Origin: Orientallactaga sibirica
Lineage: Eukaryota; Chordata; Mammalia; Rodentia; Dipodidae
Length of the DNA stretch: 64,000 bases
Direction of reading: 5' to 3'
Assembly (NCBI GenBank): GCA_036365145.1
Contig: JAEOAD010000032.1
Location: forward strand, 897,501 to 961,500
Shown here: positions 1-11,959 of the stretch, one piece after another
Position numbering within the stretch: position 1 is the first letter of the stretch
Layout of the letters: every line of letters starts with the position of its first letter
Made by a program: the position numbers and the translations under genes
Notes under the pieces: model-generated
What the model saw: only the letters and a program-made list of their open reading frames with translations
Told to the model about the DNA's origin: nothing
The model's database searches: none

Positions 1-2100
1 GGCAGGGCATACTGGGGATCAGATATAAGACTGAGAGTGTTGAAAGGACGGGTCTCTCTTATGTCCAGCAGGCTTGAACTAATCCATTAATATCTATCTC
101 GACAGCCTGACTTGTGAAATCCATGGAAGCTGTGTTGCACAGCAGCAGTAACTATGGTGTAAAAGTAGTTTCTTCCTTGTACCCCCTCCACAGTGCCTGG
201 TACTTGGGCATATTCTTCCTTAGGATCACCAATGGACACAATAGTGATACTTTGACTCTCTTCCCTCCTCCGTCTATGGCTTCATGAGAAATAGAGATAT
301 AGCAGTCAAGTAAATCAACAGGTGAAGGGAGACAGGTAGTTAAACAGAACACAGACATAAATGATCAATGTGCAGGAACCAAGGGTCAAGGGTCAAATGA
401 CACTTCCTTTATGATCCTTACTGTCCCCCAATGCTTCTACTGGCCTCTGAGAATTAATATCTTAGTCTTCTTACCAAAACACATTGAGAAGTATCAGTGT
501 TTCCCCCCACACACTTGGCATTACTGACGCCATTTTAAACTTTTCTGAAAATAAGCTTGAGTGAAGATAAGCTGGCAGAGCGAGAAACTTCTTCATGAAT
601 GTAGAGGGAAGGAGTTTTCTGCCCTATTGAACTGGAAACAAGTGCCATCAGAACACCCCCACAATGCCCTTCGACTTTGGAAAGTTTGAGTATAGGACAG
701 AAGTAACGATCAGGGACTCAACCAAATACTTCAGATTTCAATTACTTGAAAAATAATTAAAATTGATTTCTTCATAAATATTTTATTGGGCTGTGATTTT
801 AGTCAAGTTTCTTAGTTCCTCAACCATATTCTCAATTAAGGTATGGCGATGACACAGTCCTGAGCTTATTTGTTCAATAAATATCAAATCCCTCACATGT
901 CCTTAATTTCTTATTAACTCTATTAAAATGAAGCCATAAACATAGTGCCAGATGACTGTTAAGGGACTGAAATTCTAAAGTGCAGGAACAGTGTAGAAAA
1001 TGAAATACTGAGCTTAACACTTGGAGAACATAGGCAGACAGTCCTGTCTGTCTCAATGACAAAAGTGTGAGTACATCTGGCATTGTTGTCTACCTTATTG
1101 TATTAAATATCATTTTTAAAAGTTTCACTCAGGGACAGAGGCCTCTATCCTCAGGCTGACCTTAGAACTCGAGCTGTGATCCTGGTGACAACACCCTCTT
1201 TGGTCTCCTTTCTTGTCTTTAAAATGAATTGTGTAAGATTCATTCCTCAATTCTAATATTCTGTAAGTCCAATCTTGGTAAGGAAGAGTGTCATCCTAGG
1301 CTCAGGCCTATCCTACCCAGTTGCCGCAAAGGATGTTGGGCCATAAGGAGTCTACTTTCCTACTCTTGAATGCAGGGACATCTGCCTCTTGGTTTGGCTC
1401 TCATAAGCCACGATCTGGGAATATTTCCTTATTCAAGTAAGCAGATAACTCTCTACCAACTGGCCTCAGTTACCTGCTCCCTGACCAAAAAGCAGAAGTA
1501 AAGACCTTCATCACATACCCAGGAGTTCCTGGTGTTGCTGGGTATCATGCAATTAAGTTTCTAAATAACATTTGGGTACGGATCAAGTCAGGAAGCCTGA
1601 AATTCAATTGTTAATGCCTCCCCTGGCTACCTGGGTGCTGAATAAATATTACCCTCCCTTGTGGGGACACAGGCTTGTGAAGATGATAATCCTAATCTTT
1701 CTCTAGTTCAGAGAGCTCCCAAGCAGGAAGTATGAGCTCTGCTGCACACCGTTTCACATGCCTGCTTTTGTCTCCACAAAGTTTTAATTACTTTTCCTCA
1801 AGCATGGACTGATGGGACACTCTTCCTTCCCCTCCACTGTCCTAGCAGCATTCTATTGTGAATTGTCCAAACGCCAGAGTAGGTCACATCTTTAACTGTT
1901 AAACTCCCTGAGCCTAGTCTTTTTTTTTTTTTTTTTTTTTAAGTGCTTTTAAACTGTCCTTGGTGATGTTGTCTCTTGGTCTCTAAACAAGATATTGGCA
2001 TGGACAATAATGATCACAGGAGAAAATTCACTAGACTAAGCCAATTGAAAGAGGGATGGGTTGTGGGCCAAAACTTGACCTGAATGGTCCTCAAGCACTT
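1..2100. other. Unclassified non-coding stretch
   Basis: I see no coding region, tRNA-like structure or recognisable repeat except a T-run at about 1,921-1,940. Open frames here are short (under 70 codons), have no family resemblance and sit in AT-rich sequence. Some parts could be very old, diverged transposons that cannot be named by eye. Confidence 0.5.
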
Positions 2101-2139
2101 CAGCAGCATCTTAGATAGCTAGTTGCTTAAATATTTCAG

Positions 2140-2260
2140 TTTTGGCCTCACAACATCTGAGTTAAGGATTATTACCACTGTTTTACAAATAGCTGAGGGA
2201 GGTCAAGTCATTTAATAAAGTTCCCATATCTATAAGAGGAAGAGGGTACCCCTGCTACAG
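2140..2260 (+). repeat. MIR-like SINE fragment (3' half)
   Basis: The text resembles the MIR core and 3' half: 'cctcacaac', then 'ttattaccactgttttacaa', then a 'gctgaggg...aggtcaagt' stretch matching the conserved lower part of MIR. MIRs are ancient mammalian tRNA-derived SINEs, so heavy divergence is expected. Confidence 0.5.
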
Positions 2261-2659
2261 AGGAAAGCAAGCCATAGGGGAATGTGGAGCAACAAGAGGG
2301 ATGGTTTGGAATTCACTCTCCTCTGATACCAAGAGGCAGACAGCAGCCGAACCTCATGTGTCTGGAGGTAGGCTCATGGAGAAGGGGCAGAGAGTGAGTC
2401 TGAATGAACCCTACATACATTAGGCTGGCTGAGATAGAAAACAAGCCAGAGCTCAGGCTTTGTAGAAAAGTAACACAAGGCCAAAGCATCTTTACAAAGA
2501 AGCCTGAACTTATAATTTCTTTTACTATACCAGAAGGAGTAAACCAGGCCCTCCAAAGCTAGCATACCCAGGTTGAAACCTCACTAATCATTGTTAACTC
2601 TCTCTTGCCCATATTTAGCCAAACAGGAAGACAGCAAAGCCCTCTCCTCAATTCTTCTT

Positions 2660-2687
2660 CTTCTTTTTTTTTAATTATTGTGGAGTC

Positions 2688-2741
<54 letters not shown>

Positions 2742-2924
2742 GGCACTCCAGCGGCCTCTCAGTTGCTGTGAATAAACTCCAGATGCATGTGTTCCCTTGT
2801 GGGCAAGTGTGGCATTGCCCTTGCATCACTTTTGTGTCTGGCTAAACATGAGACCTGGAGAATCGAACAGTTGCTTTTAGGCTTCACAGGCAGGCGCCTT
2901 AACCGCTAAGCCATCTCTGCAGCC
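2660..2924 (-). mobile_element. tRNA-derived rodent SINE, long form, with TSD
   Basis: On the minus strand it opens with the tRNA-like head (ggctgcagagatggctta...), runs through 'gtgccacacttgcccacaag' and ends in a (TC)n/(GA)n stretch at about 2,691-2,738 and an A-rich tail. The 13-bp direct repeat 'ctcaattcttctt' lies at 2,647-2,659 and again at 2,925-2,937, so the insertion boundaries are well fixed. This is the long subfamily, which carries an extra middle segment absent from the short form. Confidence 0.85.
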
Positions 2925-2939
2925 CTCAATTCTTCTTAA

Positions 2940-4300
2940 TGGAAGGCTTTCCTCAGCCTATAACCATTTGCCTCTTCCCCCCTGCCCTATTCCAAGACCT
3001 GAATAAAATATCACCAATCCTCACAGTTTCTTCTCACTACACCATCCAGAACATATTCATCTATGCTAACTATGGGGCAGTTCTGTACAGATATATAATC
3101 CCTGATAGGTTCTCAGGTCCTTAAAGGTTGGGGCAAGAAATAGTATGTAGCCAGAGTTTGCAAGTCCTTCTTTCCCCTCTTCTCTATCTCCTGCACAGAG
3201 ATAATGCTCAGACAACATGTGTGAATCAAGGGAATTTACTCCCATGACTGTGTTTGGCTTTTCTTTTATTCCCTTGACTACAAACCACTGGCTATTCACA
3301 GAGTCCTTATTTACTAAGCACCAATTCTGCAGACAGTTCAGGTCACCTGAAGTGCTTTCTGTTAGGCTAAGAGGCTGGGGGTATGGAGTAAGGAAACAAA
3401 ATGATCAAACTTGTTTTTCAGAAAGATGCTGCCTGCTGTTGAGGTAGGTGACTGGAAGGAGGTAAGCCAGGCTATAGGAGAAAGAGAAGGATGTTGGCAG
3501 CATTCCAGGCATGAGCTGATAATAGCTTCAATTGATCTTTTCAATGGGAAGGGAAGGACTCATGGAATAATAGAACTGTGGGTTTTCATTGTCCCTTTAC
3601 AGCCCAGGTTTCATCGTCTATAATCATTTACAGCTAATACTTAGTAACTGACCGTTCTTTCATTTCTACTCCATGGAGTTTGACTTTTTCTCCTTGTAGA
3701 TTTGCCAAGTAAAATAGAGAAAATAGTCTTGTTAATAAAAGAGAAAGAATACATGTTACTTTTATATAACAGACCGTTTAGGGCATTGCACAGAAGAAAT
3801 GAGTTTGAGAATGCGCTGGCCTCAGAGCACCCCATGAACTCTTGTGAACCTATTTTTCCCATGTTGCCTGTGATGTAAACATGAACACATATCTATTTAC
3901 CCCAGATGAGGCACAAATGACAGACCCACCCAACAGTTCTACCCAGGTCTAACTTGACTAACCAAGAGTTTATTTGATTGCTTACAAAAGCCTAAGTGAG
4001 GGGTTACTTACAGGATTGTGGGTGATTATACCAAAAGTGTTGCATGACAGCAAAATCTCATCCCATCATGGGTAATGACCTCCGTGATATTACATTATGG
4101 AGTGCTACTTCCATTAACCTTCCACTTTATAAACCTCAGTATCTCCCAAGATCACTTCAAACTGGGAGAAGGAGAGAGCAATGGCTGGAAGCCCAAGTTA
4201 AGTTCTTTGACCCTCCCATTCCATCTACTAGGAAGTGTCAGGAGATATCACTTTATTGTCAATAACTACCGCTATATTGTTCTGTGTATTTGGTTGTCAT
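2940..4300. other. Unclassified non-coding stretch
   Basis: No coding or RNA feature is supported. The part from about 3,875 to 4,300 has the look of an old LTR or L1 3' region merging into the L1-derived block to its right, but I could not name it. Confidence 0.45.
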
Positions 4301-5490
4301 GGCCACTAGGCCAAGGTTATCTCTATTCCCAGATGGCAATGAGATGATCATGTTATTCCTGGGGGAAAAGCCACGCTAGGCTACTCTATCTACGCTTTTC
4401 CTTCAACTCTCACACTCTTTCTGTCTCCCTCTTCCATGATTTTCTGGTCTTTCCTGATCCTTGTTTGGGCTGATATGTGCATGATCCTTTTATTTGGGCT
4501 GGGTCATCACGCCACAGCAACAGTCAGTAGTATTCAGAGCTCTAACCAGTCACAATGCTTCCCAGCATTCACAGTTGTAACTGTAAGAGGTTCCCTTCCA
4601 ACGTCAAGACAGACAGCAGCAGTACTCGGTGGACATAAACACCCGTGTTTAGATCATAATGTTACAGATGTATCATATCTACCCAGTACAACCACAACCG
4701 TTTCTTCTCTACTGGGGCCCATTACTTCTGCAGCCACATGTTTGTACACTACCTTGTCATATGAAGATGTGAATTCCCTTTGTGGAGTAGACCTTACAGT
4801 CAGTTGGGAAGTACTTAGCTGCACACAACCGCAACAGTTGTGCCACTGTTGAACCAGTGAGCACATCTTGCCTCATGTGCTGACAGTGTAGGATGCATGG
4901 ACAAATAGACTGTTGGTGACAATTCCTGCCCAGCAAACTGGAGAGTGCCTTCCAGAATGATGAAAGTCAGCTTTCGGGGAAAGAGCTTCTAGCTCAGTCC
5001 ACGTCTGACATCTCCAGGTTATACTTCTAAGGTGTGTGCTGTCTTCAGCAGCAGATGAATATTCCCACCTCGTTCCAGTGGGCATGCAGGCAACATCAGT
5101 GACAATGAATTATAGGTTGGTGGGGCTTCAGATGCTCCTTGGCCAGTACTTCATAGGGAAATAGCTCATTCCTGGCACTGAGCTTTTCATACAACACTCT
5201 TATGACTTCTGAGTGTGCCTTTCCCCACCCTGTCAGGATACCTTCTTTAAACAATATTATTTTTTTCATTTCTTTTCATTAGCATATATATATATATGTA
5301 TGTCATGTGGGCTTGCCTAGAGAGTTTTGCATCTATATTATATCACCTGTATGCATAATTACATGTATTTATTTAAAATCTAGGGACCCTAAGTGAAAGA
5401 AAATATGTAATATTTGTCTTTCTGAAATGGGCTTAGTTCACTTAATATTATTATTTCCTGTTGCATTGATTTTCCTTAAAATCAAAATTC
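4300..5490 (-). mobile_element. Old L1 3' region (3' UTR into ORF2 end), antisense
   Basis: The part at about 5,120-5,240 aligns by eye with the L1 3' UTR at 11,300-11,400 and 62,920-63,030: all carry 'ggccaa/ag', 'cctggcactga' and 'ttctg(a)gtgtgcc' in the same order. The stretch at about 5,400-5,480 resembles the end of L1 ORF2 on the minus strand (a 'ttcacttaatattattat' box). The left edge is uncertain. A 138-codon frame on the plus strand (4,436-4,852) falls inside and has no coding support. Confidence 0.55.
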
Positions 5491-5496
5491 ATTAAG

Positions 5497-5590
5497 AGGT
5501 TTGGAGCTAAGTTCAGTGGAAAAGCACATGTGTAGGATATGAAACTTTTAATCCATGCCCAATACCCAAAATAAACAAGCAGAAAATATA
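5497..5590 (+). mobile_element. ID-like tRNA-derived SINE
   Basis: The order 'ggagctaagttcagtggaaaagcac', a tRNA-like middle and 'caatacccaaaataaac' matches the short ID/B4-head type of SINE. It is diverged and lacks a clear TSD. Confidence 0.45.
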
Positions 5591-5599
5591 CTTAATATT

Positions 5600-5890
5600 C
5601 CTAGCCTGTGGAACATCATAGTTTAGGTAAACCTCCCCTTAAACCTTCCCAGAATACTTATGTGAGCCTTCAATTAGGCACCTCCAAGCGTATTTTATAA
5701 CAAAATATTGAACACTCATATAATTTATTGGAAAGAGTGCTGAATGTGAAAACAAGTTGATTATATGTTACTCATCATTAACATAGGGTTAACGTATGTT
5801 AAAGTATGTTTTCTATTGAATGTGTATCACTTATATTTCACCATTAAAATAAAAATCACAAGTTGAAAATCCAGTTTAATTCAAGGTGAT
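5600..5890 (+). mobile_element. Tigger-like (TcMar) DNA-transposon fossil
   Basis: Ordered blocks 'ggaacatcatagtttaggta', 'cgtattttataacaaaatat', 'aatttattggaaag', 'ctgaatgtgaaaaca' and 'ctattgaatgtgtatcac' match my memory of an ancient mammalian Tigger-type non-autonomous element. Terminal inverted repeats are not clearly preserved. The family name is from recognition only. Confidence 0.45.
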
Positions 5891-6446
5891 CTTTTATTTA
5901 CCTGTACAAGAGTGTAAACTTTTTTGTGCTTTTATTTTTCAATTGTGAGAACCACTGATTGGTATGTTCAACAAATTTGTGTATACAAAGAAATGGATAA
6001 ATCACTGATATATAAAGGAAACTACCTTAGGAAAGAATGTTTACTGAATGTTTATCTTTTTTTTAACTGTAGAGTGAAGGGTTGATAACAAAGAATATAT
6101 ATTGGTCATTCTTACTACTATTTAAAGTCAGCAACTTTTCACTGAATTTGATAGATTTTATGTTTGGCCATATCTTCATGTTCATATTTGATTTTGGAAG
6201 ACCTCCTACATACACTTCAATAAAAGTTAAATGGACAAAAAAAAAAAAAAAAAAGAAAATACTAAATTAGGGACTACTTGTACTCTTTGACTCATACCCA
6301 TAGGGGCACTGCTGAATTTTTAGGTGGCATATTCTACCCTGCTATGCTGATGATTTGCTGTGGCCAGCATGCCAACCCATCATGGCAACATGTTTCCCAA
6401 AGATCCCTAGGAATAGGGTTAGGGCTCCTGCAGAAGATTTAGAATG

Positions 6447-6605
6447 TAGCCAGTCATGGTGGCACACACCTTTAATCACAGCACCCAGGAAGCAGAGGCA
6501 GAAGGATCACAGTGAGTTTGATCCCAGCCTGAGAACATAGTGAATTGAATTTCAGGCCAGCCTGGGCTAGAACAAGACCTTACCTCAAAAACTAGAAAAA
6601 CCAAA
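6447..6605 (+). mobile_element. B1-like SINE (7SL-derived)
   Basis: It has the B1 head 'catggtggcacacacctttaa', 'ggaagcagaggcagaaggat' and 'cagcctgggctagaacaaga', followed by an A-rich tail. The 'acatagtgaatt' block is the local B1 variant seen throughout this window. Confidence 0.9.
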
Positions 6606-6690
6606 AAAGAAGAAGAAAAAGGAGGAAGATGAGAAGGAGAAGGAAAAGAAAAGGAAGAGGAGGAGGAGGAGAGAAGAAGAAGAGATTTAG
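6598..6690 (+). repeat. Purine-rich (GAA/GGA) tract
   Basis: Nearly pure A/G sequence with GAAGAA and GGAGGAGGA runs follows the B1 tail. It probably grew out of the SINE poly(A) tail. Confidence 0.85.
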
Positions 6691-6719
6691 AATGTAGAAG
6701 CACCAGAAATAATTTTCAA

Positions 6720-7230
6720 TGCTTGTTAAATCCATTCTGTTCTCCCACTCTCTCTCTTCCCATACTATTTTCAGGATCTGCCCATGCTGTAGCATGTATC
6801 CAGACATCACTCATCATTCAACTCATGGCTGAATAATATTCCAATGTGTGCATAAGATATTTTGTTTTCCCATTTGTCAGCTAGTGGATGTTTTCTTTTC
6901 ACCTCTTGACTATGGGTGAGTTTTAAATTTAGCTTTCAGTGGAGCTGACTTAACTTCTCCTACCCCAGATGCAGCTTTTTAAAATTCTCACCAGCAATGT
7001 GTGAAGGCTCCAGCTTCTCCAACCCTTGCCGACACTTATTTTTCATCTTGTTTTATTCTAGTCTACTGCATGTGAAATATTTCATTGTGGCTTGGATTTG
7101 CATTTCCTAAATGACTATTAATGTTTAACATTTCTTATAATTATTGTCTATTCGCTTATCTTTTTTTGGACAAATGTTTATACATTGTGTGCCCAATAAT
7201 GTAGACTTATAATGATTTTTTTCTGCCTTT
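6720..7230 (-). mobile_element. Ancient L1 ORF2 3' fragment, antisense
   Basis: On the plus strand it carries landmarks of antisense mammalian L1: 'gctgaataatattccaa', 'ctcaccagcaatgtgtgaag', 'cttctccaacccttgccgac' and 'ggatttgcatttcctaa'. The same boxes occur, less diverged, at 17,440-17,860 in the complete L1. All frames are closed by many stops. Confidence 0.75.
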
Positions 7231-7544
7231 CTGTTCTAAATCCTACAGGAACAAAAGAGTTGTGTTACAAGCAAAACATATACCCACAATGTCTTTTATA
7301 TTTGTCTTTGTATTTTCTTTAGTGGAGTTATTTCTTCATACAGCTTGAGTTATTTTCTACACCCAATGTCTTTTTGTTTTCATGTCAAGGAATTCCTTTA
7401 AGATTCTTATGGGCTAGAATGGGCAGTAAAGCAGTATGCAGCATATTCAAAGTGATCCGAGATAAAATTGTCAAGAACTAATTCTGCACTGTGTAAATTT
7501 ATTTCCCCAAAATGGAGAAATGAAGATTAAAAAAAAGGACAAAG

Positions 7545-7718
7545 ACACAAGGGGGAGAGAGAGGGAGGGAGAGAGAGAGAGAGAATGGACATATTAGGGA
7601 CTTTTGTCATTGCAAATGAACTCCAGATGCAATGCACCATCTTGTTCATCTGGCTTTATGTGGGTACTGGGGAATTGAACCCAGGGCAGTCAGACTTTGA
7701 AAGCAATGCACAATGTAA
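7545..7718 (-). mobile_element. tRNA-derived SINE, short form, truncated
   Basis: It has the (GA)n stretch, 'actccagatgcaatgcacca', 'catctggctttatgtgggta' and 'ggggaattgaacccaggg' of the short-form SINE in reverse orientation. The tRNA-like head is missing or diverged. Confidence 0.75.
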
Positions 7719-7719
7719 A

Positions 7720-8025
7720 AAGGGCATGTGAAAAACAGTATATGGACTCAGTGGTTGAAGGAGCTTCTTCCACTCAAAAATTTCACTTCTTGATTTTCAG
7801 TTTTTTGTAAATACACGCTGTCTTTTCTTTATGTGTTATATATTATGCGTTACCTATGTCTATATGTTTTCCTAATTAGTAGTTAGCAGAAACTTCAAAG
7901 GTGATGACAGAGTTATCTATTTTTGCTTCATATAATTTTAAAATATGGTTTATGTCTTCTACTTGAATTAACCATATATCACTAAATGTGCCTCTTTATT
8001 TCTACCAACTGACTTTTTAAACAAA
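7720..8025. other. Unclassified AT-rich spacer
   Basis: I see no feature here. It may be old L1, but no diagnostic box is readable. Confidence 0.4.
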
Positions 8026-8167
8026 ATTTTTAAGGTAGGGTCTCACTGTAGCCCAGGCTGACTTGGAATTCACTATGTAGTCTCAGAGTGGCATTGAACT
8101 CATGGCAATCCTCCTATCTCTGCATCCCGAGTGCTGGGATTAAAGAAGTGCACCACCACCTCCAGCC
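8026..8167 (-). mobile_element. B1-like SINE, antisense
   Basis: Reverse-strand B1: 'ggtagggtctcactgtagcc', 'acttggaattcactatgtag' and 'gagtgctgggattaaagaag', ending at the element's head near 8,167. Confidence 0.9.
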
Positions 8168-8394
8168 CAATTATCTTTTGTATATAAACATTTTACCTGA
8201 TATTAATGCAGCCATTCCCAAACCTCAGACTTTCTATTGGTATAGTGTATCCTTCCCATCACTTACTCTCAGTTTGTTTCCACACTGGAGATGCTGGGTA
8301 GTTTGCATATTGTGTAGTGATGCATTTGACTGTCTTTGTACTTGATGTATCTTGCTATAAAGAAATTATAGCATAATTGGTTCTAGTCGTACTG

Positions 8395-8762
8395 TTTGAT
8401 TCTTTCTCTTGTCTTTGTCTTTCTAGTCTCTTTTTATACCTTTTGGGTTTACTTCATTTTTTTATTAGTTATGTATATAGTATATATAAAGCCATGATGG
8501 TACCATTGTTAGCCTTCTCCCTGTACTCCACTCGTGGGTCTTGCCTTAGGTGGGTAGCCATGGGTTATGTGGGAGAGGCTGTATGTAATGACTTAACTCA
8601 TGTCTCTAACAATCTTTCTGCCCCCTCTTCTGTGAGTTTCCCTGAGCCATGTTGGGTTTATTTTAGGTCTACTTCAGTGACGAGTCTCTGGATTTGTGAG
8701 TCTCTGGATACCTGATTTGGTAGGAGTTGAGTGTTTTTGTGTCTATCTCCTTTGCCCTATAG
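8395..8762 (-). mobile_element. L1 3' UTR fragment, antisense (left arm of an inverted repeat)
   Basis: It aligns by eye with 15,840-16,175 of the complete L1 (shared 'acaatctttc', 'gagtttccctgagcca', 'gagtctctggat'). Read in reverse it also matches 9,145-9,515. About 30 bp beyond the L1 tail ('gactagaaagacaaagacaa' on the reverse strand) is shared with the right arm as well. Confidence 0.75.
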
Positions 8763-9515
8763 GTAACTCAGCCTAGATTTGGCTAATGGATACACTCAGT
8801 GGAATGGAACCCATACATGGAAATGGGAAACAAGTCAGAACCATATCCAAAAATGAGCTCGCTCTCCAATATCAAGTTCCCTAGAGCTTGATATCCAATA
8901 GAGGGATACAAGAGGGCCTACACCTATTAAATTCTCTCTAAAATAATAATGGTTATCCATGTCTCTTGCACTGACCCCACTCTCTGTTGGAGAATCTGCT
9001 TCTCTTTTTCAGATGGATGCAGAACCTGAGGAGAGAATCAGCCCATCGCACCTCACCAGGGCACCAGCTAAAGCCATAGAGTTATAGGGGAAATGACCAA
9101 GAATGCTTGCTTTCTCAGTGAACCTGGTACCAGCACAAGGGCAAATTAGATAGGCACAAAGAACACTCAACTCCTACGAAATCAGATATCCGGAGTCACA
9201 GAGACTCCCAAAACCTCATCACTGAAATAGACGTAAAATGAACCCAACATGGCTCAGGGAAACTCGCAGAAGAGGGGTCGGAAAGATTTTTGGAGCCATG
9301 AGTTGGGTCATTATGCACAGAATCATTGCCTCTCCTGCATAACAGAAGGCTACCCACATAAGGAAAGACCCACATTACCCATGGGGGGAGAACAGGGAGA
9401 AGGCTAAGAAGGGTACCATCATGACTGTATATAAATTCTATACATAGCTAATAAAAAAAGATATAAAAAGACACTAGAAAGACAAAGACAAGAGAAAGAA
9501 GAGGGAGTGATAGAA
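8763..9515 (+). mobile_element. L1 3' UTR end, sense (contains right arm of the inverted repeat)
   Basis: It matches the L1 3' end at 46,290-46,975 almost word for word over long stretches ('ggaaacaagtcagaaccata', 'gagaatctgcttctcttttt', 'gaacccaacatggct'). It ends with 'gtaccatcatgactgtatat' and an A-rich tail. Its last about 370 bp are the reverse complement of 8,395-8,762. No open frame of note is present. Confidence 0.8.
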
Positions 9516-9519
9516 AGAG

Positions 9520-9590
9520 AAACAGGAAAAGATTGAGGTTAGTTTTCATCATATCCTCTCCAGGACAAAAAACTGGACCCCAAATGGAAA
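9520..9590 (-). mobile_element. Short L1 3' UTR piece, antisense
   Basis: The text 'caggaaaagattgaggttag' followed by a 'catcatatcctctccag' block resembles 17,035-17,075 of the complete antisense L1, in the same orientation. It suggests the inverted repeat at 8.4-9.5 kb sits in or beside an antisense L1 copy. Confidence 0.5.
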
Positions 9591-9599
9591 TGGTACCTA

Positions 9600-10310
9600 T
9601 ATCCTGAAAGACATACTAAAAGGTCAAACCTGCATCAGGTGCTTTTAGGTTACTTTAAACTGTTCAAAATTCAACTTTTAATTATTTGTTGGCATGTTTG
9701 TAATTTATACATTATTTTCCTCACAGTTAACATGTGTGCTAATGAAGATCAGCTTTTCACATTTTATTTAGTTCTAATTTTGAAGTTTTGAACCATATTG
9801 GAGATACCTGGAAACTACATGTAACCACTTGTCCTTTCCCAACTGCAGTAACTCAGACAATAATTGCCATATATATGATAGGTACGCGTATATGTGTATA
9901 TACATGTGTGTACACATCCACATTGTTATACATATTTGGGTAATATATATACAGTGAAATACTATGGATATATAAGAAGAGTAGTTTCATATTTATTTAT
10001 ATTGCTTTATAGTCACTGAACTTCTTCAGTTTGTAAATTTGTGGCTTTAATTAGATTAGTAAACTTGATCATTTTTTAGGCTCCACCTTATTTTCATGGA
10101 GTCTAATTATACAACTATTAACAGATTTGGATGCTGTCTCACAGTTATATGAAACTCTGTATACTCAATATTCTATATTCTAATTTCTTTCAAATTAGAT
10201 CATTTCTATTAATCAATTTTTAAATTCTCTTACTATCTCCTCAATTTTCATCATTTTAATGTTTACTCAACACAATTCAGCTTCTTTTTCTTATTTTCAG
10301 ATATTGGAAT
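9600..10310. other. AT-rich stretch, possibly ancient L1 (right half)
   Basis: The left half shows nothing recognisable. The right half (about 10,100-10,310) has long T-rich text with a 'gctgtctcacagtt' box that resembles degraded antisense L1. Weak. Confidence 0.3.
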
Positions 10311-10311
10311 T

Positions 10312-11880
10312 TTCTTTATTTTTTTAATTATTATTTTTTATTGACAACTTCTATACTTACATACAAAAACCACGTGATATTTCCCTCCCCTCCCCCATTC
10401 CCCTTTAGAACTCCAATCTCCATCATATCCCCTCCCTCTCTCCATTAGTCTCTCTTTTAATTTGATGTCATCATCTTTTTCTTCTATTTTGAGGGTCTTG
10501 CAAAGGTATTGCTAGGCACTGCAAGGTAATGGATATCAAGGCCAATTTCTGTCTAGGCAGTTGCACTGTAAGAAGTCATATCCTTCCTTTGGCTCTTCCA
10601 TTCTATCCGCCCCTCTTCCACAATGGTCCCTGAGCCTTGGAGGGTGTAATAGAGGTGTTTCAGTGCTAGACACTCCTCCATCCCTTCTTCTCAGCACTAT
10701 GTTGCATTTTGGGTCATCCCAATGGTCATCGTCATCTGAAAAGAGAAGCTTCTCTAACCAGAAGTGAGAGTAGTGTCAATATGTGAATATGAACATTAAG
10801 TGTAGTCCTTTCAGGGCAGCTTGGTGGGAATAAAATATACATTTAGCCAGACAAGAGCAGGCTTTATACCCACAAGACTCATGACCTCCCCTGCCATAGA
10901 CTTTTGCTTAGGTTTTTCAGTACCAGGTATGTATTCCCTCCATAGAGAGGGCCTTCAGTCCAATTATGGAGCAGTTGTTTACCCCATGAGTAGACCTGCC
11001 ACTATTGCACCCATTCAGTCATTGGGCCTGTCTGGCCAAACTTGAATATTCAGTGTCCACTGTTTTCACTGCTGATGACTTCTGTCTCCCATACTCTGCA
11101 TGCAGTGCAGCTTTTTCCAGCTTTCAGTTGGCTGGTCTACAGGGAGAAGGTTTTCTGCTCAGCACGAGCTTGCTTTCTCAGTGACCTTGCCTCTCAGGCA
11201 AGAGATGTCTTCAGCAATAGGGTCTTACTATCTGTTTCTCAAGGGAAACCAAGGGCTTTGGCAAAAGCCTTCAATGTTTTGGAGGCTACCGGGACCTCCT
11301 TGGCCAACAACTCACTGGAAGGTATCCCATCCCAGGCACTGAAAAATTTCTAGTAACAGACTACAGCTTCTAGATGTGCCCTTATTCAAAAAAGTAGGGT
11401 TACATAAGTCTTATTCACAATATCTTGAATTTAGATTGACCCTCCCCCTGCCCTTCTTTTATGCATTCTCTTCCCATGGCCTCGCTTAGGCCATTCCCCT
11501 CCCTGTAATCTGTTCATCTACTTACATATGTGCAATACTATACACTTAAGTCCTTCCCTTTCCTCCCTCCCTTATAGCCTTTTACCAGCTTACTGGTTTC
11601 TGGTACCTATTTTTGGTTCCAGTTCACACACAAGTCTATACATTTGTAGCTAGGATCCACATATGAGAGAGAACATGTGATGTTTGGCTTTCTGAGTCTG
11701 GGTTATCTCACTTAGTATAATCCTTTCCAGATCCATCCATTTCCCTGCAAACTTCATTTTTCTTTACCGCTGAATAGAACTCCATTGTGTAAATGTACCA
11801 CATCTTTATTATCTATTCATCTGTGGAGGGACATCTAGGCTGGTTCCATTTCCTAGCTATTGTGAATAAAGTAGCAACTT
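10312..11880 (-). mobile_element. 5'-truncated L1 (3' UTR plus ORF2 end), antisense
   Basis: It starts at the left with a T-rich tail (10,312-10,340). It then carries the 3' UTR shared with 44,504-45,313 (opposite strand) and 61,555-63,110, for example 'gagccttggagggtgt' and 'gcaatagggtcttac'. From about 11,670 rightwards it reads as the ORF2 3' end ('ggttatctcacttagtataa', 'tagaactccattgtgtaaat'). It is truncated near 11,880 where a SINE tail begins. Open frames on either strand are incidental. Confidence 0.85.
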
Positions 11881-11884
11881 TATT

Positions 11885-11955
11885 TTTATTTTATTTTTTA
11901 AATTATTTTTATTTGGGGGGGGAGAGAAAAAGAGAGAGAGAGAATGGGTGTACCT
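11885..11955 (-). mobile_element. SINE tail fragment
   Basis: A 'tatttggggggggagag' stretch followed by (GA)n and 'gaatgggtgtacc' matches the tail end of the tRNA-derived SINE in reverse orientation. The rest of the element is absent. Confidence 0.5.
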
Positions 11956-11959
11956 AAAA

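Noticed and set aside
4436..4852. 138-codon plus-strand frame
   Set aside because: It lies inside an antisense L1 3' region, has no family resemblance and is overlapped by a 70-codon frame on the other strand.
8377..8715. 112-codon plus-strand frame
   Set aside because: It is antisense L1 3' UTR read by chance.
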